A stretch of 64,000 nt of DNA from AP-15 sp963703855. Its GTDB lineage: Bacteria > Pseudomonadota > Alphaproteobacteria > ATCC43930 > CGMCC-115725. The notes below the pieces were generated by a model, which was given only the letters and a program-made list of their open reading frames with translations, made no database searches and was not told the DNA's origin. The DNA lies in contig CAVPFW010000015.1 of NCBI GenBank assembly GCA_963703855.1, positions 62,001-126,000 on the forward strand. Reading direction: 5' to 3'. The translations under genes and the position numbers were made by a program. The first letter of the stretch is position 1. Each line of letters opens with the position of its first letter. Shown one piece after another: positions 9,844 through 18,430 of this stretch.

Positions 9844-10564
9844 AACGGCGTTCGCGCCCGCAATATTCGTCGATCGCCTGCTCGAGGTCGCTTTTGGCGA
9901 AATCGGGCCACAAGGTCTTGGTGAAGACCAGCTCGGAATAGGCCGATTGCCACAACAGAAAATTGCTGATGCGCTGCTCGCCGCTGGTGCGGATCAACAG
10001 GTCGGGATCGGGCAGGTCGACGGTGAACAGGTGGCGGGCGAGGCAATCCTCGTCGACCGCGTCGACGGCGAGGCCGCCGCGCGCCACCTGCGCCGCGATC
10101 GTACGCACCGCGGCGACGATCTCGGCGCGCCCGCCATAGGACAGCGCGATCGTCAGGGTGACGGCGGAATTGTCGCGGGTCACCGCTTCGGCGTGCTCGA
10201 TCAGGCTGACGATGTCGGGAGCGAGCCGGCCGATCTGGCCGATCACCTTGAGGCGAACCCCGTTCCTGTGCAGCTCGGCGATTTCGCCCCGCAGGTAATG
10301 ACGCAGCAGCCCCATCAGATCGTGGATCTCGCTCGACGGCCGCTTCCAATTCTCCGACGAGAACCCGAACAGGGTCAGATAGGGGATGCCGAGCTCGCGC
10401 GCCCCGGCGACCGCGCGCCGCACCGCCTCGGCGCCGCGGCGATGCCCGGCGATGCGCGGCAGCCCGCGGGCCTGCGCCCACCGGCCGTTGCCGTCCATGA
10501 TGATGGCGATGTGCCGCGGCAACGAGCGCGGGGCAGCGCCTTCGGCGGCGATGGTGCCCGTCAT
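9818..10564 (-). CDS. uppS: UppS, undecaprenyl diphosphate synthase
   Basis: Cytoplasmic cis-prenyltransferase that extends farnesyl diphosphate to the C55 carrier lipid used for peptidoglycan and polysaccharide assembly. The 248-residue protein has the family motif HIAIIMDGNGRWAQARGLPR with the catalytic Asp, then GHRRGAEAVRRA, the FGFSSENWKRP signature and the C-terminal DLLIRTSGEQRISNFLLWQ with the second metal and diphosphate contacts. The start ATG overlaps the frr stop. Length and operon position match the family. Confidence 0.95.
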   Translation of the reverse strand: MTGTIAAEGAAPRSLPRHIAIIMDGNGRWAQARGLPRIAGHRRGAEAVRRAVAGARELGIPYLTLFGFSSENWKRPSSEIHDLMGLLRHYLRGEIAELHRNGVRLKVIGQIGRLAPDIVSLIEHAEAVTRDNSAVTLTIALSYGGRAEIVAAVRTIAAQVARGGLAVDAVDEDCLARHLFTVDLPDPDLLIRTSGEQRISNFLLWQSAYSELVFTKTLWPDFAKSDLEQAIDEYCGRERRYGAGVGSR

Positions 10565-11124
10565 CAGACCTGCAGGATCTCCCGGTCCTTTTGCGCCAAG
10601 GCCTGGTCGATGCGCCCGATCGCCTCGTCGGTCAGGCGCTGGATCTCCTGCTGCTGTCGACGCTGCTGATCCTGCGACAGCTCGCCGTCCTTCTCCTGGC
10701 GGCGCAGCATCTCGATCCCGTCGCGGCGCACGTTGCGCACCGACACCCGGGCCTGCTCGGCGTATTTCGCGGTGACCCGGGTCAATTCGCGCCGCCGCTC
10801 CTCGTTCAGATCGGGGATCGGCACCCGCATCACCTGACCCTCGGTCTGCGGGTTGAGCCCGAGCCCCGATTCGCGGATCGCCCTGTCGACCGCTTTGACC
10901 ATGGCGCGATCCCAGACCTGCACCGTGATCATCCGCGGCTCGGGCACGCTGACATTGGCGAGCTGGTTGAGCGGCATCGTGCCGCCGTAGGCGGCCACGG
11001 TGATCGGCTCGAGCAGGCTCGCCGACGCCCGCCCGGTGCGCAACCCGCCGAATTCCTTGCGCAGCACGTCGAGGGCGCCGTCCATGCGGCGGCCGAGATC
11101 CCTGAGCAGCGCGTCTTCGGACAT
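10564..11124 (-). CDS. frr: Frr, ribosome recycling factor
   Basis: Works with EF-G to split the post-termination ribosome. The 186-residue protein shows the usual three-helix bundle and beta/alpha domain sequence: LRTGRASASLLEPITVAAYG near the N-terminus, then LNQLANVSVPEPRMITVQVW, and the C-terminal helices with NVRRDGIEMLRRQEKDGELS. Length is exactly that expected. It sits four bases after pyrH and overlaps uppS by one base, so it belongs to the rpsB-tsf-pyrH-frr-uppS-cdsA transcription unit. Confidence 0.96.
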   Translation of the reverse strand: MSEDALLRDLGRRMDGALDVLRKEFGGLRTGRASASLLEPITVAAYGGTMPLNQLANVSVPEPRMITVQVWDRAMVKAVDRAIRESGLGLNPQTEGQVMRVPIPDLNEERRRELTRVTAKYAEQARVSVRNVRRDGIEMLRRQEKDGELSQDQQRRQQQEIQRLTDEAIGRIDQALAQKDREILQV

Positions 11125-11128
11125 GGCC

Positions 11129-11887
11129 TCACTCCCGTCGCTGTGGCTGGGTCTGTTCCCTGATGATGGTGTAGCGCCCTTCGCCGCGCACCACCTGCGC
11201 GAACCCGCCGCTCTCGAAGATCGAGAACACCAGGATCGGAATATGGTTTTCGCGCGCCAGCGCGATCGCCGACGCGTCCATCACCTGCAGGTCGCGCGCC
11301 AGCACCTCGTGGTAGTCGAGCGCCTCGAACCGGACGGCGCCGGGAACGCGATAGGGATCGGCGTCATAGACGCCGTCGACCTTGGTCGCCTTGAGCAGCG
11401 CGTCGCACCCCATCTCCGAGGCGCGCAGCGCCGCCGCGGTATCGGTCGTAAAGAACGGATTGCCGGTGCCGGCGGCAAAGATCACCAGGCGCTTTTTTTC
11501 GAGGTGGCGCAGAGCGCGGCGGCGGATATAGGGCTCGCACACCGCCTGCATCGAAATCGCCGACTGGACCCGCGTCGCCACCCCGCGCTGCTCGAGCGCG
11601 TTCTGCACGGCGAGCGAATTTATCACCGTCGCCAGCATGCCCATGTAGTCGGCCGAGGATCGTTCCATCCCGGCGGCGGCACCCGATACGCCGCGAAAGA
11701 TGTTGCCGCCGCCGATCACCAGGCAGATCTCGACCCCGAGCGCGTGCACCGATTGGATTTCGTCGGCGATGCGGGCGACGACCTCGGGATCGAGGCCGCC
11801 TTCGCGCGCGCCCATCAGCGCCTCGCCCGAGACCTTGAGAAGAACGCGGCGATACCTCGGATCGGCTGCCATGTGGCCTATGCTCAT
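11129..11887 (-). CDS. pyrH: PyrH, UMP kinase
   Basis: Phosphorylates UMP to UDP in pyrimidine nucleotide synthesis; the bacterial enzyme is a hexamer of the amino-acid-kinase fold. Motifs seen are RRVLLKVSGEALMG at the N-terminus, LVIGGGNIFRG in the nucleotide loop, the AGTGNPFFTTDTAAALRA segment that contacts UMP, and KATKVDGVYDADP. The start at 11887 gives MSIGHMAADPRYRR; the internal ATG at 11872 is an equally plausible start and neither has a clear ribosome-binding site. GC-rich repeats occupy the gap to tsf. Confidence 0.94.
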   Translation of the reverse strand: MSIGHMAADPRYRRVLLKVSGEALMGAREGGLDPEVVARIADEIQSVHALGVEICLVIGGGNIFRGVSGAAAGMERSSADYMGMLATVINSLAVQNALEQRGVATRVQSAISMQAVCEPYIRRRALRHLEKKRLVIFAAGTGNPFFTTDTAAALRASEMGCDALLKATKVDGVYDADPYRVPGAVRFEALDYHEVLARDLQVMDASAIALARENHIPILVFSIFESGGFAQVVRGEGRYTIIREQTQPQRRE

Positions 11888-11980
11888 CGGTCGCGCGCCG
11901 GTGCCGCGGAAGCGGTCAGCATACACCAAAGCCGCGGCAACGTCGCCCGCCTCGCCGGTATCGTCGGGACGGCGCGCGCG

Positions 11981-12027
11981 CGGCCCGCCGAGCTCCCGCC
12001 CGCCGAGCCCCCGCCCGCCGAGCCCCC
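11981..12027. repeat. 15-bp GC-rich repeat between tsf and pyrH
   Basis: Two exact copies of cccgcccgccgagcc (11995-12009 and 12010-12024), with a partial third just before, lie in the short gap between the end of tsf and the start of pyrH. The period is the same 15 bp seen at the uppS-cdsA junction, but the unit is different. Confidence 0.75.
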
Positions 12028-12032
12028 GAAGG

Positions 12033-12959
12033 TCAATGCTGGAGCTGCGCCGCCACCTCGGCCGCGAAATCGGCGCGCGGGCGCTCGACGCCCTCGCCCA
12101 GCGCAAAGCGCGCAAAGCCGGCGATCTCGATCGGCGTGCCCGCCGCCTGGGCCGCGTTTTCGACCACTTTCGCGATCCGCGTCTCCTGGTCGACGACAAA
12201 GATCTGCTCGAGCAGCACGACCTCCTCGTAGAATTTGCGCAACCGCCCGTCGACCATCCGCTCGATGATGCCTTCGGGCTTGCCGCTGGCCCGCGCCTGC
12301 TCGCGCAGCACGCCGCGCTCGCGCTCGAGGGCCGCCGCCGGGACCGAGGCGATGTCGAGATAGAGCGGGGTCGCCGCCGCGACATGCATCGCCAGCTGCT
12401 TGCCCAATTCGGCCAGCCGGTCCGCCGCCGCGCCCGATTCGAGCGCCACGATCACGCCGATCTTGCCGAGCCCCGGCCCGAGCGCGTTGTGCATATACGA
12501 GAACACGCCGCCTTGGCCGACCGCGAGCCGGGTCGACCGGCGCAGCACCAGGTTCTCGCCGATGGTCGAGATCAGATAGGTCAGCTCGGCCTCGACCGTG
12601 CGCCCCGAGCCCGGATAGGGTGTGTGCATCAGCGCCTCGAGCGCGCCGTCGCCGGCCAGCGCGAGCTCGCCGACGGTCCGCACGAAGCTCTGGAACGCCT
12701 GGTTGCGGGCGACGAAATCGGTCTCGGAATTGACCTCGACCAGAGCGCCGGCGGTGCCGCGCACAGCGGCGCCGATCAGCCCCTCCGCGGCCACCCGCCC
12801 GGCCTTCTTGGCCGCCGCCGACAGGCCTTTCTTGCGCAGCCAGTCGACCGCCGCCTCGATATCGCCGCCGCTGTCGCCGAGCGCCCTCTTGCAGTCCATC
12901 ATGCCGGCGCCGGTCTTCTCGCGCAGCTCCTTGACCAGCGCCGCGGTCACCTCGGCCAT
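12033..12959 (-). CDS. tsf: Tsf, elongation factor Ts
   Basis: Nucleotide exchange factor for EF-Tu. The 308-residue protein starts MAEVTAALVKELREKTGAGM, followed by the MDCKRAL and SGGDIEAAVDWLRKKGLSAA segments of the UBA-like N-domain. The core domain has VEVNSETDFVARNQAF, the motif that contacts EF-Tu, and the C-terminal region has a KFYEEVVLLEQ segment. Length and order after rpsB are standard. The gap to rpsB is 88 bases. Confidence 0.96.
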   Translation of the reverse strand: MAEVTAALVKELREKTGAGMMDCKRALGDSGGDIEAAVDWLRKKGLSAAAKKAGRVAAEGLIGAAVRGTAGALVEVNSETDFVARNQAFQSFVRTVGELALAGDGALEALMHTPYPGSGRTVEAELTYLISTIGENLVLRRSTRLAVGQGGVFSYMHNALGPGLGKIGVIVALESGAAADRLAELGKQLAMHVAAATPLYLDIASVPAAALERERGVLREQARASGKPEGIIERMVDGRLRKFYEEVVLLEQIFVVDQETRIAKVVENAAQAAGTPIEIAGFARFALGEGVERPRADFAAEVAAQLQH

Positions 12960-13047
12960 CGTCCTTGCCCTCTCGTCTCGCGCCGCCTTGTCTCGTCAGC
13001 GCACGCGGCTCAATTCAGCGCGGCGCCAGGCCGCGGTTGGCTGCGGC

Positions 13048-13930
13048 TCAAGCGTGGGCCGCCGCCGGTTCGCCCTCGACCCTTTCCGCCTCGGCCATAT
13101 CGTCCCCGGGCAGCTCGCCGCCCAGCGGGGGCGCGGCGTCGCCGTCAGCATCCACCGCCGAGAACTCTTCGGCCGCCGCTTCGGGCAATTCGGCGGCGGC
13201 AGGCTCGGCGCGGGCGCCGATATCGACGCCCGAGGCGGCGAGCTCGGCCTGCAGCCCGTCGAGCACGGCGTTCGACACGAGGTCGCAATAGAGGTGGATT
13301 GCGCGCATCGCGTCGTCGTTGCCGGGGATCGGATAGGCGATCTTGTCGGGCGACGAGTTCGAAATCGAGGATGGCGACCACAGGGAGGTGGAGCGTGTTG
13401 GCCTCGGCCACCGCGATCGCCTCCTTGTTGGTGTCGATCACAAACAGGATGTCGGGCAGGCCGCCCATCTCCTTGATCCCGCCGAGTGCCCTTTCGAGCT
13501 TGTCGCGGGCGCGGGTCAGCTCCAACAGCTCGCGCTTGGTCAGCCCGGACTGCTCGTTGGTGATGCGCTCGTCCAATTCGCGCAGCCGGCGGATCGACTG
13601 CGACATGGTCTTGAAGTTGGTCAGCATGCCGCCGAGCCAGCGGTAGTTGACGTAATACTGACCGCAGCGCTTGGCCGCCTCGGCGACCGGCTCCTGCGCC
13701 TGGCGCTTGGTGCCGACCAGCAGCACCCGACCGCCGCCGGCGACGACGTCGCGGATCGCCTGCAGTCCCTGGTGCAGCATCGGCACCGTCTGCTCGAGGT
13801 CGATGATGTGGATGCCGTTGCGGATGCCAAAGATGTAGGGCGCCATCTTTGGGTTCCAGCGCCGCGTGTGATGGCCGAAGTGAACCCCGGCTTCGAGCAG
13901 CTGACGCATCGTGTAGGTCGGCAAGGCCAT
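13048..13930 (-). CDS. rpsB: RpsB, 30S ribosomal protein S2 (frameshift)
   Basis: Small-subunit ribosomal protein that anchors S1. The N-terminal frame has MRQLLEAGVHFGHHTRRWNP, NGIHIIDLEQTVP, YRWLGGMLTNFKT and DILFVIDTNKEAIAVAEA. The conserved end (MRAIHLYCDLVSNAVLDG) is in another frame. Removing one A from the GAAATC at 13361-13366 (plus strand) joins them as AILDSNSSPDKIAYPIPGND and gives 293 residues. An acidic, alanine-rich tail of about 60 residues follows S2 proper, as in several alphaproteobacteria. Such a break in an essential gene cannot be real in a living cell, which is strong evidence for sequence error. Confidence 0.95.
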
Positions 13931-14247
13931 GACAGATCCTATTTTCCGGTTGGGCCGCCGCAGGAGAGATCGGCGCCCGGGCATGCCGGGAGACGCCGAC
14001 ACCGGAGCGGCCCGCCCGCGGGAAACCCGCGCGGCAGCAGCCGCAACCCTGCGTGAGGTATCGAACCGCGATTATTTACGGCGGATATGCCCTGTTGACA
14101 AGGCCGCAGCGTCCGTCGACCGCAGGCCCGCGGCGCGGCGGAATGCGGGCCGATGCCGACCGAAAGCGCCATTGTCAGGGCGAGAAGCGGTCTGCGCCCC
14201 GCGGCCCAGCCGGCTGCATCAACATAATGAGCAATTCCGCGCCTCCG
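13931..14247. other. Non-coding gap upstream of rpsB
   Basis: 317 bases between the start of rpsB and the end of the second TPR-sulfotransferase gene, both on the minus strand. It holds one candidate housekeeping promoter (14073-14101, listed separately) and would form a 5' leader of about 130 bases for rpsB. No coding region could be supported on either strand. Confidence 0.6.
14073..14101 (-). promoter_or_regulatory. Candidate sigma-70 promoter of the rpsB operon
   Basis: Read on the minus strand, a TTGTCA -35 box (14096-14101) and a TAAATA -10 box (14073-14078) are separated by exactly 17 bases. The boxes are in the only AT-rich part of the gap upstream of rpsB. Position and spacing fit a housekeeping promoter; not tested. 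Confidence 0.5.
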
Positions 14248-16197
14248 TCATCGCCCGGCGGGTTCGGGCTCCGCCCCATCCTCGGCCAATACCCGCAGCA
14301 ATGGGCCCAGATGCCGCTCATAATGCCGCCAGCGCCCGACCGAGCGGGTGAACAGCGGCTGGCGCACCTGCCAGCTGCTGGCGGTGAATACCGGCCGCTC
14401 GGTGCGGTGAAAATCGAGGCAGGCCGGGTCCCACTCGAGACCGAGGAACTCGATCAGGCGCCGGCTCTCGCCCTCCAGATCGGCGACCAGCTCCTCGTAG
14501 TCGATCGCCAGCATTTCGAGCGGCAGCACCCGCAGCCAATGGGTCGCCAGCCGCTCGACCGCGAGGGCCCGCAACCCGCAATCGGCGAGGTCGTAGGCAA
14601 ACAGATTGCCTTCGGCGAACCAGTGGAAATAGCACGACAGGCAAACGTCGCGCGGATCCCGCTGGCACAGCACGATTCGGGCCGATGGAAACAAGGCCGC
14701 GATCAGCCACAGGGCGAAAACATTGTCCGGCATCTTGTCGATGACCCGGGCCGCGCCGTCGCCCATGGTGCGCAGATCGTCGAGGTGCCGGTCGGCCAGT
14801 CGACGCGCGAACGCGGCGTCCCACTGCGCGATCGGCTTGCCTCGATTGTGGGCGGTGAGCGCATCGGAGATGCGGTTCATCTCGCGCCGCTCGCCGGCGC
14901 CGAACACGCGCGAATGGCTGGCGGCGATCTGCTCGACGAGGCTGGTGCCCGAGCGCGGCATGCCGACGATGAAGACCGGCGTGTGCGACGGGTTGCCCCA
15001 GCCCGCCATGGCCGAGAATAGGGCAGGGGTGCATTGCGCGATCAGGCCGTCCACGTCGCGCCGCAGCGCCTCGGCGTCAAAGCGCTCGCCGGCGTCCGCC
15101 TGCTGCCGCCGGTAAAGCGCGTTCGCCTCGGCAAAAAACGGGAAGGCGTCGTCGTGCCGGTCGGCGTTGTCCAGCAAGGCGCCGAGGGCAAAACCCGCGG
15201 CGATGCGGCTCGACCCCGGGCGCTCGGGGTCCGCCAACAGCGCTTTGAGACGGTGCAGCTCGGCCTCGTCGCCGGCCGGCTGTCCGGTTACGGCGAGGCT
15301 GCGATGGGCGTCCGGCAGATCGGGGTCGAGCTCGAGCGCGCGGCGGAAACAGGATTGGGCTTCCTCGAAGCGGCCGGCGGTGCGCAGAACATTGCCGAGC
15401 CCGTGCCATGCCCTGGCGAAATTGGCGGCGAGAGCCAGGGCCTGGCGGAAGCTCGCCTCGCTCCCGGCGAGCTCTTCGGCGCGAAACAGCGTCGCCCCGA
15501 GCCCATAATGCACGACCGGATCGTTCGGGTTCAGCGCGATCGCCCGCCGGTGGCACGAGAGCGCCTCGTCGAGCCGGCCGAGCTTGGCCAGCACCGCGCC
15601 GAGGTCGCTGTGGGTCTCCGCCCGGTCCGGCATCAGCTCGAGCGCGCGACGCAGCGGAGCCTCGGCCTCGGCGTAACGCTCCAGGCCGACCAGGGCGCCG
15701 GCGCAGTTGACCTGCGCCCCGAGGAAATCGGGCAAGAGCTCGATCGCGCGCCGCGCGCTTTCCAGCCCGGCGGCAAACCCGCCCCGCTCGACCAGGGTGC
15801 GGGCCAGATTGCTGTGCGCCATGCCGTAATCGGGATTGAGGGCGATCGCGCGGCGATAGCTCGCGATCGCTTCCGCCGCCCGGCCCGCTTCCCGCAACGC
15901 ATTGCCGTAGTTCAAATGCGCATCCGGCAGCTCCGGCAATCCCGGCAGGGCACGCTCGATCAATTCGAGCGCCGGCCCGATCCGCCCGCTCTGGTAGGCG
16001 ATGACGCCGAGCAGGTGCACGGCGTCGGCATGATCGGGGTCCTTTGCCAGGGCCTTGCGGTAGAGCGCCTCCGCCCGCGCGAGCCGGCCGGCCTGGTGAT
16101 GGGCGAACCCGGCCCGCACGGTCCGCGCGACGCCGGCCGCCCGCCGGGCGCCGCTGTCGCCGGCCGGCGGGGCCGTCCTCGACGCAGCGCCGCTCAT
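14248..16197 (-). CDS. TPR-repeat sulfotransferase, copy 2
   Basis: 649 residues. The N-terminal half is a run of about eight tetratricopeptide repeats, for example DHADAVHLLGVIAYQSGRIG and PDYGMAHSNLARTLVERGGF. The C-terminal half is a sulfotransferase domain with the 5'-phosphosulfate loop VGMPRSGTSLVEQIAASHS near residue 410 and the 3'-phosphate motif LCQRDPRDVCLSCYF. Enzymes of this type transfer sulfate from PAPS; the acceptor is unknown. The gene overlaps the upstream paralogue (TGATG at 16195-16199) and is very similar to it along its full length, so the pair arose by tandem duplication. A link to exopolysaccharide or surface protein modification is an inference from the adjacent PEP-CTERM genes. 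Confidence 0.85.
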   Translation of the reverse strand: MSGAASRTAPPAGDSGARRAAGVARTVRAGFAHHQAGRLARAEALYRKALAKDPDHADAVHLLGVIAYQSGRIGPALELIERALPGLPELPDAHLNYGNALREAGRAAEAIASYRRAIALNPDYGMAHSNLARTLVERGGFAAGLESARRAIELLPDFLGAQVNCAGALVGLERYAEAEAPLRRALELMPDRAETHSDLGAVLAKLGRLDEALSCHRRAIALNPNDPVVHYGLGATLFRAEELAGSEASFRQALALAANFARAWHGLGNVLRTAGRFEEAQSCFRRALELDPDLPDAHRSLAVTGQPAGDEAELHRLKALLADPERPGSSRIAAGFALGALLDNADRHDDAFPFFAEANALYRRQQADAGERFDAEALRRDVDGLIAQCTPALFSAMAGWGNPSHTPVFIVGMPRSGTSLVEQIAASHSRVFGAGERREMNRISDALTAHNRGKPIAQWDAAFARRLADRHLDDLRTMGDGAARVIDKMPDNVFALWLIAALFPSARIVLCQRDPRDVCLSCYFHWFAEGNLFAYDLADCGLRALAVERLATHWLRVLPLEMLAIDYEELVADLEGESRRLIEFLGLEWDPACLDFHRTERPVFTASSWQVRQPLFTRSVGRWRHYERHLGPLLRVLAEDGAEPEPAGR

Positions 16198-18131
16198 CAG
16201 GGCACACGGCCGTCGCGCTCGGCCGCCGCGCCGTCCGGCGCCAGGGCTTCCAGGAGCGGGCCCAAATGCCGCTGGTAATGCCGCCAGCGCCCGACCGAGC
16301 GATTGTAGATCGGCTGGCGCACCTGCCAGCTGCTGGCCGTGAACACCGGCCGTTGGGTGCGATGGAAGTCGAGACAGGCGGGCTCCCAGTCGAGGCCGAG
16401 GAAGTCGATCAGGCGGCGGCTCTCGCCCTCCGGGTCGGCGATCAGCGCCTCGTAATCGAGGCTCAGCATCGCCAGCGGCAGCACCTGCCGCCAATGCGCC
16501 GCCAGCCGGTCGACGACCAGAAATCGTCGTCCGCAATCGGCCAAATCATAGGCAAACGGGTTTCCCTCGGCAAACCGCTGAAAGTAGCAGGACAGGCAGG
16601 TGTCGCGCGCCTGGCGTCGGCAGAAAACGATGCGGGCGGCGGGGAACAGGACGGCGATGATGCCGAGATGGAAGATATTGTCGGGCATCTTGTCGATGAT
16701 CCGGGGTGCAGCGCCGCCCCACGCCTGCAATCGGGCGATATGCTCGTCGGCGAGCCTGCGGGCGAAATCCATGTCCCACTCGTCGAACGCAAGACCGCGG
16801 TTGCGCGCCAGGACCCGCTCGCAGATATGGCCGATGTCCTTGCGCTCGCCGGCGCCGAACACGCGCGAGTGGCTGGCCGCGATCTGCTCGACGAGGCTGG
16901 TCCCGGAGCGCGGCATGCCGACGACGAAGACCGGCGCCTCGGAGGGATTGCCCCAGGCCGCGGCGGATGCGAACAGCGCTGGCGTGCAGCGGTCGATCAC
17001 GCCGTCCACTTCCCGCTCCAACGCGACCGGGTCGAAGCGCTCGCCGGCATCCGCCAGCTGCTGCCGACAGAGGGCATTGGCCTCGGCAAAACAGCAAAAG
17101 GCCTCATCGTACCGGTCGGCTCGGTCGAGAAACTTGCCGAGCGCGAACCCCGCGGCGATCCGATCCGACGCCGGGCGCTCGGGGCTCGCCCGCAGCGCGC
17201 CGAGGCGCTGCAGCTGCGCCTCCTCGGCGGCAGGCTGCCCGTTGAAGGCGAGGGCCTCGTGGGCTTCCGCCAGATCGGGGTCGATCTCCAGCGCGCGGCG
17301 CAGGCAAGCCAGGGCCTCGTCGATCCGGCCGCGGGCGAGCAGCGCGTTGCCGAGCCAGTGCCACGACCGGCCGAGCTCCGGGGCCAGCGCCAGGGCTTGT
17401 CGGGAGCTCGCCTCGCTCTCCTCCGGCTGCTGCGCCCGGAGCAATGACCCGGCCAGCGCGAGGTGCAGCAGCGGGTCTTTCGGCCGCCTCGCGATCGCCT
17501 GCCGGTGGCTTTCCGCCGCCTCGTCGAAACGGCCGAGCTCGGCCAGCAGCACGCCGAGGTCGCTGTGCGTCTCGGCCCGATCGGGCAGCAATTCGAGCGC
17601 GCGCCGCAGCGGGGCCTCGGCCTCGATAAGACGGCGTTGGCCGATCAGGGCATTGGCGCGGTTGATGTGCGCGCCGGCGAGGTCAGGGGCGAGTTCGGCG
17701 GCGCGCTCGGCGCTCGCCCGGGCCGCGGCGAATTCGCCCTGTCGGTTGTGCAGGGCCGCCAGGTTGCAGTGAGCGATGGCGTAGTCGGGGCTCAGAGCGA
17801 TCGCGCGGCGGTAGCTTTGCGCCGCCTCCGCGAGCCGGCCCGCGGCTTCCAATGCAGTGCCGAGGTTCAGATGGGCGGCCGGGAACTCGGGCAGGATCGC
17901 CAGCGCCCGTTCGATCAGTTGGATCGCGCGCTGATGTCGTCCGCGCTCGTGCGATATGATGCCGAGAAGATGCAGGGCGTCGGCGTGATCCGGCTCTTTT
18001 TGCAGCACCTTGCGGTAGAGCGCCTCGGCCCGCTCTCGCCGGCCGGCCCGGTCGTGGTCAAAGGCCGCGGCAAAGTCGCGGGATGCTTCAGCCGTTCGCC
18101 GCGCACGCTTCGGGTCGGTTGGAACCGCCAT
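16197..18131 (-). CDS. TPR-repeat sulfotransferase, copy 1
   Basis: 644 residues with the same two-part architecture as its downstream neighbour: TPR repeats over residues about 30-300, a linker with RIAAGFALGKFLDRADRYDE, and a PAPS-dependent sulfotransferase domain from about 400 (VGMPRSGTSLVEQ at 404-416, then FCRRQARDTCLSCYF). In this copy the 3'-phosphate motif reads CRRQARD rather than CQRDPRD, which may alter cofactor binding or simply reflect divergence. It is the first gene of the pair; its ATG at 18131 has no strong Shine-Dalgarno sequence. A palindrome shared with the PEP-CTERM promoters lies 184 bases upstream, but no matching sigma-54 promoter was found. Confidence 0.85.
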   Translation of the reverse strand: MAVPTDPKRARRTAEASRDFAAAFDHDRAGRRERAEALYRKVLQKEPDHADALHLLGIISHERGRHQRAIQLIERALAILPEFPAAHLNLGTALEAAGRLAEAAQSYRRAIALSPDYAIAHCNLAALHNRQGEFAAARASAERAAELAPDLAGAHINRANALIGQRRLIEAEAPLRRALELLPDRAETHSDLGVLLAELGRFDEAAESHRQAIARRPKDPLLHLALAGSLLRAQQPEESEASSRQALALAPELGRSWHWLGNALLARGRIDEALACLRRALEIDPDLAEAHEALAFNGQPAAEEAQLQRLGALRASPERPASDRIAAGFALGKFLDRADRYDEAFCCFAEANALCRQQLADAGERFDPVALEREVDGVIDRCTPALFASAAAWGNPSEAPVFVVGMPRSGTSLVEQIAASHSRVFGAGERKDIGHICERVLARNRGLAFDEWDMDFARRLADEHIARLQAWGGAAPRIIDKMPDNIFHLGIIAVLFPAARIVFCRRQARDTCLSCYFQRFAEGNPFAYDLADCGRRFLVVDRLAAHWRQVLPLAMLSLDYEALIADPEGESRRLIDFLGLDWEPACLDFHRTQRPVFTASSWQVRQPIYNRSVGRWRHYQRHLGPLLEALAPDGAAAERDGRVP

Positions 18132-18314
18132 TGATCAATCTGTCGCCAATCCCGGTGCCCGGAACGCCCGCAGCATAGCACGCGCGCGAGGCGGCGGCGA
18201 TGCTCCGCCGGGTTGGCCCCGATCGGCGGCGGATGTCCAGGGTCTCGGAGGTCGGCGACAAAGCCGGCCACAAGGCTGGACGCCGCTCAGCCGGAGCGCG
18301 CACGGCCCTACCCC

Positions 18315-18331
18315 TGTCGGATTCCTTTACA
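18315..18331. promoter_or_regulatory. TGTCG-N6-TTTACA palindrome (orphan copy)
   Basis: The core TGTCGGATTCCTTTACA matches the palindromes upstream of the two PEP-CTERM genes and the 47-residue gene near 63 kb. It lies between the sulfotransferase pair, whose start is 184 bases away on the minus strand, and the 3' end of the first PEP-CTERM gene. Neither strand shows a good GG-N10-GC promoter at 52 or 62 bases from it. The rest of the 299-base gap (18132-18430) holds nothing else recognised. Confidence 0.5.
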
Positions 18332-18430
18332 CACTCGGGCGTCGACATCCCCCAGCGGCGCCGGAGAATCCCTGGCGCCGCGCCGACCGGCAAATTCTCG
18401 GCTGCCGCGCCGGCCGACGGATCTCGTCGA

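Noticed and set aside
18255..18270. A possible sigma-54 promoter for the sulfotransferase pair
   Set aside because: The spacing is one base too long and several consensus bases are missing; its distance from the palindrome also does not match the other cases.
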